A stretch of 64,000 nt of DNA from Streptacidiphilus fuscans (GTDB lineage Bacteria > Actinomycetota > Actinomycetes > Streptomycetales > Streptomycetaceae). Positions 53,333 through 62,363 of this stretch are shown here, in pieces (position 1 is the first letter of the stretch; every line of letters starts with the position of its first letter). Where the stretch lies: the NCBI RefSeq assembly GCF_015690355.1, contig NZ_JADPRT010000006.1, positions 242,003 to 306,002 of the forward strand, given 5' to 3'. The position numbers and the translations under genes are program-made. The notes under the pieces were generated by a model, which made no database searches, had not been told where the DNA came from, and saw nothing but the letters and a program-made list of their open reading frames with translations.

Positions 53333-54774
53333 CGGCCGCCTCCGACCTCTCCGCGGCACAGGGCGCACAGGCCGACACGCGCAAGGCGTTCAGCGGCACG
53401 ATGATGACGCCGCTGCTGATCGGGGTCGCACTCAACCCGATCAACTCGACGATGATCGCCACCGCGCTGGTCTCCATAGGCACGGCCTTCGGCGTCGGCG
53501 TGTCCAGTACCGCGTGGCTGGTCGCGATCCTCTACCTGGCCAGCGCCGTGGGCCAGCCCACCATGGGCAAGCTGGCGGACCTGATCGGTCCGCGCCGGAT
53601 CTTCCTGACCGGACTGCTGATGGTGGTCGCCGCCGGGCTCGTCGGGGCGCTGGCACCGGCGTTCGGCTGGCTGATCGCCTCCCGGGTGCTGCTGGGCATC
53701 GGCACCTCCGCCGCCTACCCGTCGGCGATGGCGATGCTGCGCGCGGAGACCCGCCGGACCGGCGTCGAGGCGCCGCGGACGGTCCTCGGACGGCTCTCGC
53801 TCGCCTCGCTGTCCAGCGCGGCGGTCGGCCCGGTGCTCGGCGGCGCGCTGGCGGCGACGCTGGGGTGGCGGGCGGTCTTCGCGGTCAACATCCCGCTGGC
53901 TGTGGTGGCGTTCCTGCTCGCGCTGCGCTGGGTCCCCGGTGAGGTGCGCGGCGAAGTGCGCGGCGAGGCACCCCGGGCGTCGGGTGACGGTGCCGGAGAC
54001 CGCACGCGGATGCCGCTGCTGACGCTGATCGACCTGCCCGGCATCACGCTCTTCGCGGCCACCATCGCCGCGCTCATGCTCTTCCTGATGAACCTCTCGC
54101 GGCCGCAGTGGCTGCTGCTGGGGCTGACGCTGGTGCTCGCCGTCGCACTGGTCCGGTGGCAGTTGCGCGCGGCGCACCCGTTCCTCGACCTGCGGCTGCT
54201 CGGCCGGAACCCGGGCCTGACCCGGACCTTCCTGCGCACCGGGCTGACCTATCTGGTGCTCTACTGCATGCTGTACGGCTACTCGCAGTGGCTCCAGGAC
54301 GGGCACGGCTTCAACGCCTTCCACGCCGGTCTGATCGCCCTGCCGATGTCGGCGACCGCCGCGCTCTTCTCCCTGCTCGGGGCGCGGACCAGGACGCTGC
54401 GCGCACCGCTGATCGCGCTGACGCTGCTGCTGACCGCCGGGTCCGCGCTGCTGCTGACGGTCGATCACCGCTCGTCGGTGCTGCTGCTGGTGCTGGTCAG
54501 CGCGCTGTTCGGCGTCGGCCAGGGACTGGCGTCCAGCTGCAACCAGGCCGCCCTCTACGCGCAGGCGCCGAAGGACGGCGTCGGCGCCGCGGCCGGGCTG
54601 CAGCGGACCTCGATCTATCTCGGGGCGATCCTGTCGTCCTCCGTCATCGCGCTGCTCTACGGCACCCGCGCCACCGACGGCGGCGTGCACGGGGTCGCGG
54701 TGGTGATGGGCGTGCTCTGCGTCGCGCTGATCGCCCTGACCACTGCAGACCGCGCCCTGCGCCAACGGCGCTGA
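53329..54774 (+). CDS. MFS multidrug transporter, translationally coupled to MarR
   Basis: 481 aa; ATG overlaps the MarR stop. TM1 GVALNPINSTMIATALVSIGTAFGV, then WLVAILYLASAVGQPTMGKLADLIGPRRIFLTGLL (motif A) and about 12-14 TM helices. In the DHA2-like branch, exporting hydrophobic compounds. With the MarR gene ahead it forms an inducible efflux unit, and an isochorismatase-fold gene follows 71 bp later. Confidence 0.88.
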   Translation: MTAASDLSAAQGAQADTRKAFSGTMMTPLLIGVALNPINSTMIATALVSIGTAFGVGVSSTAWLVAILYLASAVGQPTMGKLADLIGPRRIFLTGLLMVVAAGLVGALAPAFGWLIASRVLLGIGTSAAYPSAMAMLRAETRRTGVEAPRTVLGRLSLASLSSAAVGPVLGGALAATLGWRAVFAVNIPLAVVAFLLALRWVPGEVRGEVRGEAPRASGDGAGDRTRMPLLTLIDLPGITLFAATIAALMLFLMNLSRPQWLLLGLTLVLAVALVRWQLRAAHPFLDLRLLGRNPGLTRTFLRTGLTYLVLYCMLYGYSQWLQDGHGFNAFHAGLIALPMSATAALFSLLGARTRTLRAPLIALTLLLTAGSALLLTVDHRSSVLLLVLVSALFGVGQGLASSCNQAALYAQAPKDGVGAAAGLQRTSIYLGAILSSSVIALLYGTRATDGGVHGVAVVMGVLCVALIALTTADRALRQRR

Positions 54775-54845
54775 GGCACGCCGTTCAGCACACCTGACTT
54801 TCCGTCACAAACAACACCTCACGAGAAGAAAGCAGGCTGCACACC

Positions 54846-55391
54846 ATGGCTGCCACCACGATCGACCCGACCAGCGCGCTGGTCCTGATCGACCTGCAGA
54901 AGGGCATCGCCGCCTTCGCCAAGGACCGCGGCATCGACGAAGTCCTGGCCCACTCCGAGCGCCTGGTCGCCGCGTTCCGCGAGCGCGGGCTGACCGTCGT
55001 GCACGTCAACGTGACCGGCGGCGCGCCGGGTCGCACCGAGCTGCAGCGCCCGCCGCGCGACCTGCCCGCCGACTGGGCCGAGCTGATCATCCCGGCCGCG
55101 GCGGACGAGGTCACCGTCACCAAGCAGACCTGGGGCGCCTTCCACGGCACCGAGCTGCACGCGGAGCTGGAGAAGCGCGGCGTGACCCAGATCGTCCTCG
55201 TCGGCGTCGCGACCAGCGTGGGCGTCGAGTCGACGGCCCGCGCCGCGTACGAGCACGGCTACCACGTCACGCTGGCCACGGACGCGATGACCGACATGGA
55301 CCCGGTCTCGCACGAGCACAGCATCGCCCGGGTCTTCCCCAAGCTCGGCGAGACCGGGACCACGGACGAGATCCTCGCCCTGCTCGGCTGA
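54846..55391 (+). CDS. isochorismatase-fold hydrolase lacking the catalytic Cys
   Basis: 181 aa. ALVLIDLQKGIA (catalytic Asp), VTKQTWGAFHGTEL (Lys) and VLVGVATSVGVESTARAAYEHGY, in which the Cys of the cysteine-hydrolase members is Gly. This matches YecD/isochorismatase-type proteins that do not need Cys, so it is probably a genuine vinyl-ether or amide hydrolase rather than a dead enzyme. It likely belongs to the upstream MarR-MFS operon. Confidence 0.87.
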   Translation: MAATTIDPTSALVLIDLQKGIAAFAKDRGIDEVLAHSERLVAAFRERGLTVVHVNVTGGAPGRTELQRPPRDLPADWAELIIPAAADEVTVTKQTWGAFHGTELHAELEKRGVTQIVLVGVATSVGVESTARAAYEHGYHVTLATDAMTDMDPVSHEHSIARVFPKLGETGTTDEILALLG

Positions 55392-55403
55392 CGACCGGTC
55401 CGG

Positions 55404-56168
55404 TCAGCCTCGGCCCAGATAGGGCATGCCGGTGGCCATGATGGTCATGAACGGCACGTTGACGTCCAGCGGCAGTGACGCCAGGTGGACCACGGTCGAG
55501 GCGACATGGGCCGCGTCCATCACCGGCTCGACGGCGATCCGGCCGTCGGCCTGGAGGATGCCGTGGGTCATCCGCTCGGTCATCTCGGTGGCGGCGTTGC
55601 CGATGTCGAGCTGGCCCACGGCGATCCGGTGGGCGCGGCCCTCCAGGCCGAGGGACTTGGTCAGACCGGTCATGGCGTGCTTGGTCGCCGTGTAGGCGAC
55701 GCTGTTGGGGCGCGGGACGTGGGCGGAGATCGAACCGTTGTTGATGATCCGTCCGCCTTCGGGCCGCTGCTGGCGCATCAGCGCGAAGGCGGCCTGGGCG
55801 ACGAGGAACGCTCCGGTGAGGTTGACTTCCACGACCGCGCGCCACTGGGCCGCCGGGATCTCGTCGGCGGGCGCCGCCGTCCCGAACGCGCCCGCGTTGT
55901 TGAAGAGCAGGTCGAGGCGGCCGTGGCGGGAGCGGATCTCGTCGAAGACCCGGGCGACCTCGGCCTCGTCGGTGACGTCCGCGGAAGCGACGTGGGCCTC
56001 GGCGATCTCGGCGGCGGTCTCCTTGAGCGCGTCCTCGCGGCGACCGGTCAGCACGACGGTCCAGCCCGCCCGGCCGAGCGCCCGCGCCGTGACTCTGCCG
56101 ATGCCCGATCCGGCGCCGGTGACCAACGCGATCCGGCTCGGTTTGAGCTCTTCTTCCTCCGCGGACAT
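55404..56168 (-). CDS. short-chain dehydrogenase/reductase
   Basis: 254 aa. Classical SDR motifs: VTGAGSGIG (cofactor), NNAG, catalytic Ser in INNGSISAH and YTATKHA (YxxxK). It reduces or oxidises an alcohol/ketone with NAD(P); GRR after beta2 hints at NADP. The stop is 12 bp from the converging isochorismatase-fold gene. Substrate unknown. Confidence 0.9.
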   Translation of the reverse strand: MSAEEEELKPSRIALVTGAGSGIGRVTARALGRAGWTVVLTGRREDALKETAAEIAEAHVASADVTDEAEVARVFDEIRSRHGRLDLLFNNAGAFGTAAPADEIPAAQWRAVVEVNLTGAFLVAQAAFALMRQQRPEGGRIINNGSISAHVPRPNSVAYTATKHAMTGLTKSLGLEGRAHRIAVGQLDIGNAATEMTERMTHGILQADGRIAVEPVMDAAHVASTVVHLASLPLDVNVPFMTIMATGMPYLGRG

Positions 56169-56392
56169 ACGGCTCCTCCCGTCGTTCTCACCGTACCGCT
56201 CGGTTCCCGGTACGCCGGCCGTGGCACTGTCCGCGCGTCAGCGTGGCAGCGAGGCGGGGGTCACCCTACGCTGTTCGGACATCGAACGGTGATGCCATGT
56301 CAGTCGGCGGACACCGCCGCCTGCATGGACCGCTTCGGACGCCTTCTTCGGGTTCTTCGGACCTCACTTCGGACTCTGGGAGCTGTGCCGCC

Positions 56393-57094
56393 ATGCCCCG
56401 TCCTTCCGCGTTCGTCCGTCTCTGCACCGCCGCAGCCGTCGTCTGCGGATCACTGCTCGCCGCCGCACCGGCTCACGCGACGACCGCCGCGCCGCGCTTC
56501 CCGGTCCCGGTGCGGCTCGGGAGCGCCCATCAGGTGATCACCGTCCAGGCGCACGGCAGCTATGCGACCGTCACCGCCTGGCAGTGGACGCGCGACGGCT
56601 GGCGGGTGGTCGTCCGTACCGCCGCGGCGCGGATCGGCGCGCGCGGTGTGGTCAGCGGGACCACCCGGGTGCAGGGCAGCTACCAGACGCCGACCGGCAC
56701 GTACTCGATCACCGAGGGCTTCGGGAACGGCCCGAACCCGGGCACGCGGATGCCCTACCACCGCGTCACCGCGCACGACTGGTGGGTCGAGGACCGGGCC
56801 TCGCACTACTACAACCAGATGCGCACCGACACGCTCGGCGGCTTCCGGCTGACCGAGGCGGGGGTGGACGGAAGCGAGCACCTGGTCCAGTACCCGGTGC
56901 AGTACCACAACGTGCTGGTCGTCAACTTCAACACGGACCCGGCCGTACGGGGGCGCGGCGCGGGCATCTTCCTGCACGACCTGAGCACGAGCGGCGGCCC
57001 GACGGCGGGCTGTGTGGCCGTTCCGTCGGGCGTGCTGACCACGATCATGCGCTGGATCGCACCGAGCGATCACCCGGTCATCGCGATCGCTTGA
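56393..57094 (+). CDS. secreted L,D-transpeptidase (YkuD family)
   Basis: 233 aa from ATG 56393 (GGGAG upstream), signal peptide ending APAHA. The YkuD active site is GIFLHDLSTSGGPTAGCVAVP with the catalytic His and Cys; upstream GSYQTPTGTYSITEGFG is the family's substrate-binding region. It crosslinks or remodels peptidoglycan stem peptides outside the membrane. The stop lies in an 8-bp repeat and a strong terminator follows. Confidence 0.88.
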   Translation: MPRPSAFVRLCTAAAVVCGSLLAAAPAHATTAAPRFPVPVRLGSAHQVITVQAHGSYATVTAWQWTRDGWRVVVRTAAARIGARGVVSGTTRVQGSYQTPTGTYSITEGFGNGPNPGTRMPYHRVTAHDWWVEDRASHYYNQMRTDTLGGFRLTEAGVDGSEHLVQYPVQYHNVLVVNFNTDPAVRGRGAGIFLHDLSTSGGPTAGCVAVPSGVLTTIMRWIAPSDHPVIAIA

Positions 57095-57108
57095 TCGCTT
57101 GATCGCTT
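57085..57108 (+). repeat. 8-bp tandem repeat x3 across the L,D-transpeptidase stop codon
   Basis: Three GATCGCTT units at 57085-57092, 57093-57100 and 57101-57108; the TGA stop spans the first boundary. Two of the three units duplicate the stop context. Confidence 0.85.
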
Positions 57109-57113
57109 GCTCA

Positions 57114-57147
57114 CGTGATCGGTCGATCAAGCGATCGACCGATCACG
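57114..57147. terminator. 15-bp terminator hairpin between convergent genes
   Basis: CGTGATCGGTCGATC (57114-57128) with a perfect complement at 57133-57147 and a 4-nt loop (AAGC). One of the two longest perfect hairpins in the window, serving both the L,D-transpeptidase gene and the converging reductase gene. Confidence 0.9.
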
Positions 57148-57174
57148 CCCCTTCACGTCCTTTCGCGCCCCTGC

Positions 57175-58386
57175 CTACCGACCGGGCGCGCGGCCGGGTC
57201 GGCCGTCGAGGACGCGGAAGGTGATGCCTGCGGCGACCAACCGGTCGATCAGGGCGGTGCCGCAGGCGGCGGCCGTGGTGAGCTGGCCGGACGTCTTCGG
57301 GAGGTCGTCGAAGGCGAGGCAAAGCGCCGTCTCGGCGAGCATCTTCGCCGTCTCGCCGTAACCGGGGTCACCACCCGCGACCTCGGTCCACACCTCCCGT
57401 CCGCCGCTGCGGCCGACGAACCTGACGGTGAACCAGCTCCGCGCCCGTCGGGCCGCGTCCGGCCCGGAGCCGGACGGGCGCAGCGAGGTCAGGGCGCGCA
57501 GCAGCGGCGGGACCTGCGCGGCGAGCGCCAGGCCGACCACGCCGACCAGCCCGCCCGCCGCGATCGGCAGCCGCTTGACGGCCGCGTAGTGGCCGTAGCG
57601 GAAGTCGGTGCCGTACTCGGGCCGCGCGGCGGCGGAGCGGAGCACGATCCGCGGGTCGATCGACGGCATCGGGATCACCCAGGCGTGGGCATCCTTCGAC
57701 CAGCGCGGGCCGACGGCCGAACCGCGCACGGTGCGGCCGGTCGGCCGTCCCTCCGCGACGCGGCGGGCGCGGGCCGCCTGGAGCGTCTGCCGGCCACGGC
57801 CGAAGGCGGTCAGCGCGGAGGCCAACGTCCCGCCGGAGAAGGTGCCGGAGACGCGGACGAACCCCTCGACCGCGACCTGTTCGCCCGCGGTCTCCGCCAC
57901 TCCCCCGGGTTGCCCCTTGAGCGCACCGACGGTGAAGAGCGCGCCGAGGTCGTGCGGGACCGAGTCGAAGCCGCAGGCGTGCAGCAGCCGCGCGCCGGTG
58001 GCCACCGCGCGGTCGTGGTAGCGGGTGTACATCAGGTCGACGAACTCGGGCTCGCCGGTGAGGTCCACATAGTCCGTGCCCGCCTCGGCGCAGGCGGCGA
58101 CCAGCGGTTCGCCGTACTGCTGGTACGGGCCGACGGTGGTGATCAGCACGCGGGTCGAGCGGGCGACGGCGGCCAGGGAGTCCGGGTCCGCGCTGTCGGC
58201 GACCAGGACCGGAAGGTCGGGCAGGTCCAGCCGCTCACGCAGGGCCTCCAGCTTCTCCCGGTTGCGCCCCGCCACCGCCCAGCGGCACCCCTGGGGTGCA
58301 TGCCGGGCCAGGTACTCGGCGGTCAGGCCGCCGGTGAACCCGGTGGCACCGAACAGAATGACGTCGTACGCGCGTTCCGACTCCAT
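57175..58386 (-). CDS. saccharopine-dehydrogenase-like enoyl reductase
   Basis: 403 aa from ATG 58386. Rossmann fold YDVILFGATGFTGGLTAEYLARH, AVAGRNREKLEALRE, then TTVGPYQQYGEPLVAACAEAGTDYVDLTGE and HACGFDSVPHDLGALFTV. This is the trans-acting enoyl reductase group of actinobacteria (saccharopine dehydrogenase NADP-binding domain, Rv2449c-like). It may reduce a double bond in a lipid or prenyl chain, though actual substrates are unknown. Confidence 0.85.
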   Translation of the reverse strand: MESERAYDVILFGATGFTGGLTAEYLARHAPQGCRWAVAGRNREKLEALRERLDLPDLPVLVADSADPDSLAAVARSTRVLITTVGPYQQYGEPLVAACAEAGTDYVDLTGEPEFVDLMYTRYHDRAVATGARLLHACGFDSVPHDLGALFTVGALKGQPGGVAETAGEQVAVEGFVRVSGTFSGGTLASALTAFGRGRQTLQAARARRVAEGRPTGRTVRGSAVGPRWSKDAHAWVIPMPSIDPRIVLRSAAARPEYGTDFRYGHYAAVKRLPIAAGGLVGVVGLALAAQVPPLLRALTSLRPSGSGPDAARRARSWFTVRFVGRSGGREVWTEVAGGDPGYGETAKMLAETALCLAFDDLPKTSGQLTTAAACGTALIDRLVAAGITFRVLDGRPGRAPGR

Positions 58387-58409
58387 GCCGCGCACTCTAG
58401 CGGCAATCA

Positions 58410-59114
58410 CTACTCGGCAGTAGGAAGCACGGGCTCGGACGCGAGAACCGGCTTGTACGCGAGAAGACAGACGGGTGCGCGCGTCGGGTCCTGCCCCTGG
58501 ACCAGCCGGGCGTCGACGGTGAAGCCCGCCTCGGCGAGCTGCGCCGCGACGTCCTCGGCCCGGTGGCGGTGGAGGACCAGGTCCACGTCGTGTCCGTAGG
58601 GACGGTCGAGCTGCTTGCGCGCCGCGGCCCCACCGTGGAAGCCGAGCAGCAACTGCCCGCCCGGGGCGAGGACCCGGTGGAACTCCGCGAAGACGACGGG
58701 GAGTTGGTCGGTGGGCGTGTGCACGAGCGACCACCAGGAGAGCAGCCCGCCGAGGGCCGCGTCCCCCTGGTCCAGCCGGGCCATCTCGCCGACCTGGAAC
58801 GTGAGGTGCGGATACCGTCCCCGGGCGATCCGGACCATCTCGGGTGACTGGTCGACGCCGAGCATCGGCAGCCCGAGGGCGTGCAGATGTGCCGTCACAT
58901 GGCCCGGCCCGCACCCGACATCGGCCACCGGGAGGGCCACGCCGCCCTCGCGAGGCACCCGTTCGGCGAACGCGGCGAGCATCGCCCGGCCGACCACGTC
59001 CTGCTCGAAACGCTCGGGCACCAGGGCGGCGTAGGTCTCGGCGACGGTGTCGTAGGCACCGCGTGTGGAGTCTGCACCGCGTGTGGAGTCCGCCTCGCTC
59101 GCGACATCGCTCAT
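58410..59114 (-). CDS. class I SAM-dependent methyltransferase
   Basis: 234 aa from ATG 59114. SAM-binding VADVGCGPGHVTAHLHALGLPMLGVDQSPEMVRIARGRYP, motif II LDQGDAALGGLLSWWSLVHT and post-motif VLAPGGQLLLGFHGG. The N-terminus contains a DSTRGADSTRGA duplication from an 18-bp repeat. TAGGGT lies 8 nt upstream of the ATG and there is no Shine-Dalgarno. Acceptor unknown. Confidence 0.87.
   Translation of the reverse strand: MSDVASEADSTRGADSTRGAYDTVAETYAALVPERFEQDVVGRAMLAAFAERVPREGGVALPVADVGCGPGHVTAHLHALGLPMLGVDQSPEMVRIARGRYPHLTFQVGEMARLDQGDAALGGLLSWWSLVHTPTDQLPVVFAEFHRVLAPGGQLLLGFHGGAAARKQLDRPYGHDVDLVLHRHRAEDVAAQLAEAGFTVDARLVQGQDPTRAPVCLLAYKPVLASEPVLPTAE
59056..59091 (-). repeat. 18-bp tandem duplication in the methyltransferase N-terminus
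   Basis: Two copies identical over 17 of 18 bp (59056-59073, 59074-59091) encode DSTRGA twice, within the first 20 codons of the methyltransferase. Confidence 0.9.
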
Positions 59115-59160
59115 GCCGGAGGACCCTAACAGCGCGGGGCGCAAGCCATGCGGTCGACGC

Positions 59161-59760
59161 TCAACTCACCTGGGAATTCGCTCCCTTCGGGCGGGCGCGG
59201 ACGTGGGCGCGTTCGCCCTGCTTGCCGAAGAGGCTGAGGAACTCGACGGGTTCCGCGTCGGCCCGGCCGAACCAGTGCGGCACGCGGGTGTCGAACTCGG
59301 CCGCCTCGCCGGGGGTCAGCACGAGATCGTGCTCACCGAGGACCAGGCGCAGCCGACCGTTGAGGACGAAGAGCCACTCGTAGCCCTCGTGCGTCTGCGG
59401 TTCGGGCTCGTCGCGGCGGCCCGCGGCGGGGATCACCATCTTGTACGCCTGGATCCCGCCCGCCCGGCGGGTCAGCGGCAGCATGGTCATGCCGTGGTGG
59501 GTGATGGGACGCAGATGCACGCGCGGATCGCCGGTCGGCGGCGCGTCGACGAGCTCGTCCAGGGTGACGCCGTGCGCGCGGGCCAGCGGCAGCAGCAGCT
59601 CCAGGGTGGGCTTCCTACTGCCGGACTCCAGCCGCGAGAGCGTGCTGACCGAGATGCCGGTGCCCTCGGAGAGCTCGGCGAGCGTGGTCTGCCGCTGCTG
59701 CCGCAGGGCGCGCAGCCGGGGCCCGACTCCTTCGAGTGCGCGGTCCAAGTCTTCGTCCAT
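59161..59760 (-). CDS. XRE-cupin transcriptional regulator
   Basis: 199 aa from ATG 59760. XRE HTH: VGPRLRALRQQRQTTLAELSEGTGISVSTLSRLESGSRKPTLELL; C-terminal cupin with THEGYEWLFVLNGRLRLVLGEHDLVLTPGEAAEFDTRVPHWFG holding the metal-binding His/Glu/Asp set. Such proteins sense small metabolites or oxidation. It is divergent from a TrxR-like flavoprotein gene and the alternating half-sites in the gap are its likely operator. Confidence 0.88.
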   Translation of the reverse strand: MDEDLDRALEGVGPRLRALRQQRQTTLAELSEGTGISVSTLSRLESGSRKPTLELLLPLARAHGVTLDELVDAPPTGDPRVHLRPITHHGMTMLPLTRRAGGIQAYKMVIPAAGRRDEPEPQTHEGYEWLFVLNGRLRLVLGEHDLVLTPGEAAEFDTRVPHWFGRADAEPVEFLSLFGKQGERAHVRARPKGANSQVS

Positions 59761-59781
59761 GGGATCCAGCCTTGCGCAGGC

Positions 59782-59807
59782 TTGCCGGATTGGCAACAGG
59801 AATTGCC
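59782..59807. promoter_or_regulatory. alternating half-site operator between XRE-cupin and flavoprotein genes
   Basis: TTGCC-GGATT-GGCAA-CAGGAA-TTGCC: three alternating half-sites form two overlapping inverted repeats in the 93-bp divergent region. They sit over the region expected for both promoters. Confidence 0.7.
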
Positions 59808-59853
59808 GTTAGACGCGTCCGCGGCGCACCGTGGGCCGCAGGAGGTGGTCACC

Positions 59854-60921
59854 GTGACCAGCAAGACGATCCGCAGCACGACGAATCCCGCGACCTACGA
59901 CACCCCGGACAGCGTCCGCGACGCCTACGACGTGGTGGTGATCGGCGGCGGCGCGGCCGGCCTCAGCGGTGCGCTGATGCTTGGGCGCTCGCGCCGCACG
60001 GTCCTGGTCGTCGACGCGGGCGAACCGCGCAACGCTCCGGCCGAGGGCGCGCACGCGCTGCTCGGCCTCGACGGGATCCGTCCCACGGACCTGCTGGCCC
60101 GGGGCCGGGCGGAGGTGCGCGGCTACGGCGGCCACGTCGTCGCGGGCGCGGTCACGGGAGTGTCGGGGCACGAAGGGAGCTTCCGCGTCGCGCTGGCCGA
60201 CGGTCGGACGGTCGGCGCGCGGCGGGTGCTGGCGGCGACAGGGCTCGTCGACGAGCTGCCCGAGGTGCCGGGCCTGCGCGAGCGGTGGGGCAAGGACGTG
60301 GTCCACTGCCCGTACTGCCACGGCTGGGAGGTGCGCGACCAGGCGATCGGGGTGCTGTGGACGGGGCCGTTCTCGGTCCACCAGGCTTTGCTGTTCCGGC
60401 AGTTGAGCGACGACGTGATCCTCTTCACCCACACCGGCCCGGTGCCGACCGGCGAGGAGGCGGAGCAGCTCGCGGCGCGCGGCGTCCGCGTGGTCACGGG
60501 CACGGTGGCGGCGGTGGAGACAGCGGTGGAGACGGCGGCAGAGACCGCCACCACGGGGTCCGGCGCCGACGGCGCCGGGCGGGACCGGCTCAGCGGGGTC
60601 CGGCTAGCCGACGGGACGGTCGTCCCGCGTCAGGCCGTGGCGGTGGCCACCCGCATGGTCGCCCGCGCCGAGTTCCTCGCGCCGCTCGGGCTGCTTCCGG
60701 TGGCGCATCCTTCGGGCGTCGCCGAGCACATCCCGGCCGACCCGACCGGTCTGACCTCCGTCCCGGGCGTCTGGGTCGCGGGCAACATCACCGACCCGAC
60801 TGCCCAGGTCAGCCACTCCGTCGCGGCGGGAGCGACGGCCGGTGCCCGCATCAACGCCGACCTGGTCGCCGCCGAGGCCCGCGCGGCCGTCGCCGCACGG
60901 GCCTCCTCGGTGGCTCTCTGA
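59854..60921 (+). CDS. thioredoxin-reductase-like NAD(P)/FAD oxidoreductase
   Basis: 355 aa from GTG 59854 with GGAGG 8 nt upstream. FAD site YDVVVIGGGAAGLSGALMLGRSRRTVLVVDAGEPRN; redox-active disulfide in VVHCPYCHGWEVRDQ (CPYC). A TVAAVETAVETAAETATTGSG low-complexity stretch marks a duplicated linker before the C-terminal FAD segment (GVWVAGNIT). It is likely a disulfide reductase of a thioredoxin-like or small-thiol partner. No thioredoxin gene is adjacent. Confidence 0.88.
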   Translation: MTSKTIRSTTNPATYDTPDSVRDAYDVVVIGGGAAGLSGALMLGRSRRTVLVVDAGEPRNAPAEGAHALLGLDGIRPTDLLARGRAEVRGYGGHVVAGAVTGVSGHEGSFRVALADGRTVGARRVLAATGLVDELPEVPGLRERWGKDVVHCPYCHGWEVRDQAIGVLWTGPFSVHQALLFRQLSDDVILFTHTGPVPTGEEAEQLAARGVRVVTGTVAAVETAVETAAETATTGSGADGAGRDRLSGVRLADGTVVPRQAVAVATRMVARAEFLAPLGLLPVAHPSGVAEHIPADPTGLTSVPGVWVAGNITDPTAQVSHSVAAGATAGARINADLVAAEARAAVAARASSVAL

Positions 60922-60949
60922 CGTGCCGTCAGAGTAAGCGCGCTGAGGC

Positions 60950-61366
60950 TCACTCGGCGAAGAGGGTCTGCGCGACGTGGAGGGTGTCGGCGTACTCGCG
61001 GACCGAGACGATCTTCCCGTCGCGGATCGTGAAGACGCCGATGCAGCGGTTGTCGTAGCGGTGGCCGTGGAGGGTGGTGCCGGTCGAGGTCCACTCGACG
61101 ACGACCTGGTCGCCGTCGGCGACGAGGTTGGTGAGGACGACCTCGGGAGCGGTGCCGGGGGCGAAGAGGGCGCCGGCGCCGACGAGGAAGTCGTTGACGA
61201 TGGCGTCCCGACCTTGCCAGACACGGCTGAACGGGAGGCTCGTGCCCGGGTAGGTCCAGGTGGCGTCCTCGGCGAAGCTGGCGACGATGGTGTCCAAGTC
61301 GCCCTTGGCGACGGCCTCGACGTAGGCGGCGACAACGGCGCGGGGGGCAACGGCAGCGGTGGTCAT
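60950..61366 (-). CDS. SnoaL-like (NTF2-fold) protein
   Basis: 138 aa. NTF2-like fold: VVAAYVEAVAKGDLDTIVASFAEDATWTYPGTSLPFSRVWQGRDAIVNDFL... GVFTIRDGKIVSVREYADTLHVAQTL. Family members are polyketide cyclases or small-molecule-binding and stress proteins; which applies is unknown. It is downstream of the quinone reductase on the same strand, separated by a repeat. Confidence 0.87.
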   Translation of the reverse strand: MTTAAVAPRAVVAAYVEAVAKGDLDTIVASFAEDATWTYPGTSLPFSRVWQGRDAIVNDFLVGAGALFAPGTAPEVVLTNLVADGDQVVVEWTSTGTTLHGHRYDNRCIGVFTIRDGKIVSVREYADTLHVAQTLFAE

Positions 61367-61389
61367 GGCGGGTCTCCTTGGGCGGGGTG

Positions 61390-61446
61390 CAGGCGTGGAT
61401 GTGGAACAGGCGTGGGCGCAGATCAGGCGTGGATGCGGTTCAGGCG
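61390..61446 (-). repeat. 17-bp tandem repeat x3.4 covering the quinone-reductase stop
   Basis: Units 61390-61406, 61407-61423 and 61424-61440 all begin CAGGCGTGG on the plus strand, with a partial copy CAGGCG at 61441-61446. The stop complement (61440-61442) lies in the repeat boundary. Confidence 0.85.
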
Positions 61447-62363
61447 ACGGTCAGGACGGCGTTGCCGCGGATGCGGCGGTCGCGGAGGTCGGTGAGGACG
61501 TCGGCGGTACGGGTCCAGTTGGCGACCAGGCCGATCTCGGGGTGCAGCCGGTCCTCGGCCACCAGGCGGACCAGGGTGGCTAGGTCGTCGCCGTAGGTCT
61601 CGGCGGGCGCGGCGGCGGCGTAGCTGAAGTGACGGATCGTCACACCTGGTGCGCCGTGCAGCAGGTCGAAGAAGTTCAGGGTCACGGGCTCCCGGCTGGC
61701 CTGGCCGAACCAGATCAGCGTCCCGCCCGGGACCAGGCGGTCCAGCGCGGCCGGGAGGTTGCTGCCGCCGGTCGACTCCAGCACCAGGTCGAACGGTCCG
61801 GTCGCGGCCTCCACCTTCGGTACCACGGTCGCGCCGAACTCCCCCAACCGACGGCCGCGTTCGGGTGAGGAACTGACGGCGGTCACCACCGCGCCCGCCG
61901 CGACGGCGAGTTCGACGACGTAGTGGCCGACGCCGCCGGACGCACCGGTCAGCAGCACCCGCTTGCCGAGCACCCCGTCCGTGGCGCGCAGCAGGCGCAG
62001 GGCGGTGAGCCCGGCCAGCGGGAGCGCGGCCGCCTGAGAGGTCGTCACCCGCTCCGGCAGGGCGGCCACCGAGGCGGTCGACACCGCAACGTACTCCGCC
62101 CAGCCGGAGGCCGGCGGGTGGGCGACGACACGTTCGCCGACGGCCGGGCCGCTGCCGTCCGCCGCCGCCTGGACGACGAGTCCGGCGACGTCCTTGCCGG
62201 GCCGCCAGCCGGGCGGCGGGCTCTCCAGCAGGAAGGTCTCGCCTCGGTTGACCGAGTAGGCGTCGACCTTGAGCAGCAGCTCGTCGGCCTTGGGCTCGGG
62301 CTGCGGCAGTTCGACGAGTTCGACGGTGCGGTCCGTGCGTCCCGTCGCGATGAAGCCCTTCAT
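61440..62363 (-). CDS. zinc-free NADPH:quinone reductase / MDR-superfamily oxidoreductase
   Basis: 307 aa from ATG 62363 (AAGGGA and AGGAG upstream). GroES-like N-terminus (VDAYSVNRGETFLL, PPPGWRPGKDVAGLVVQ), NADP-binding VLLTGASGGVGHYVVELAVAAGAVVTAVSSS and LVLESTGGSNLPAALDRLVPGGTLIWFG. No structural or catalytic zinc ligands are seen, so the quinone-oxidoreductase branch. Divergent from a LysR gene that probably regulates it. Confidence 0.88.
   Translation of the reverse strand: MKGFIATGRTDRTVELVELPQPEPKADELLLKVDAYSVNRGETFLLESPPPGWRPGKDVAGLVVQAAADGSGPAVGERVVAHPPASGWAEYVAVSTASVAALPERVTTSQAAALPLAGLTALRLLRATDGVLGKRVLLTGASGGVGHYVVELAVAAGAVVTAVSSSPERGRRLGEFGATVVPKVEAATGPFDLVLESTGGSNLPAALDRLVPGGTLIWFGQASREPVTLNFFDLLHGAPGVTIRHFSYAAAAPAETYGDDLATLVRLVAEDRLHPEIGLVANWTRTADVLTDLRDRRIRGNAVLTVA

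Noticed and set aside
54846..55391. Isochorismatase-fold gene as a pseudogene because of the missing Cys
   Set aside because: Frame, length and the Asp/Lys residues are intact; YecD-like and true isochorismatases also lack Cys.
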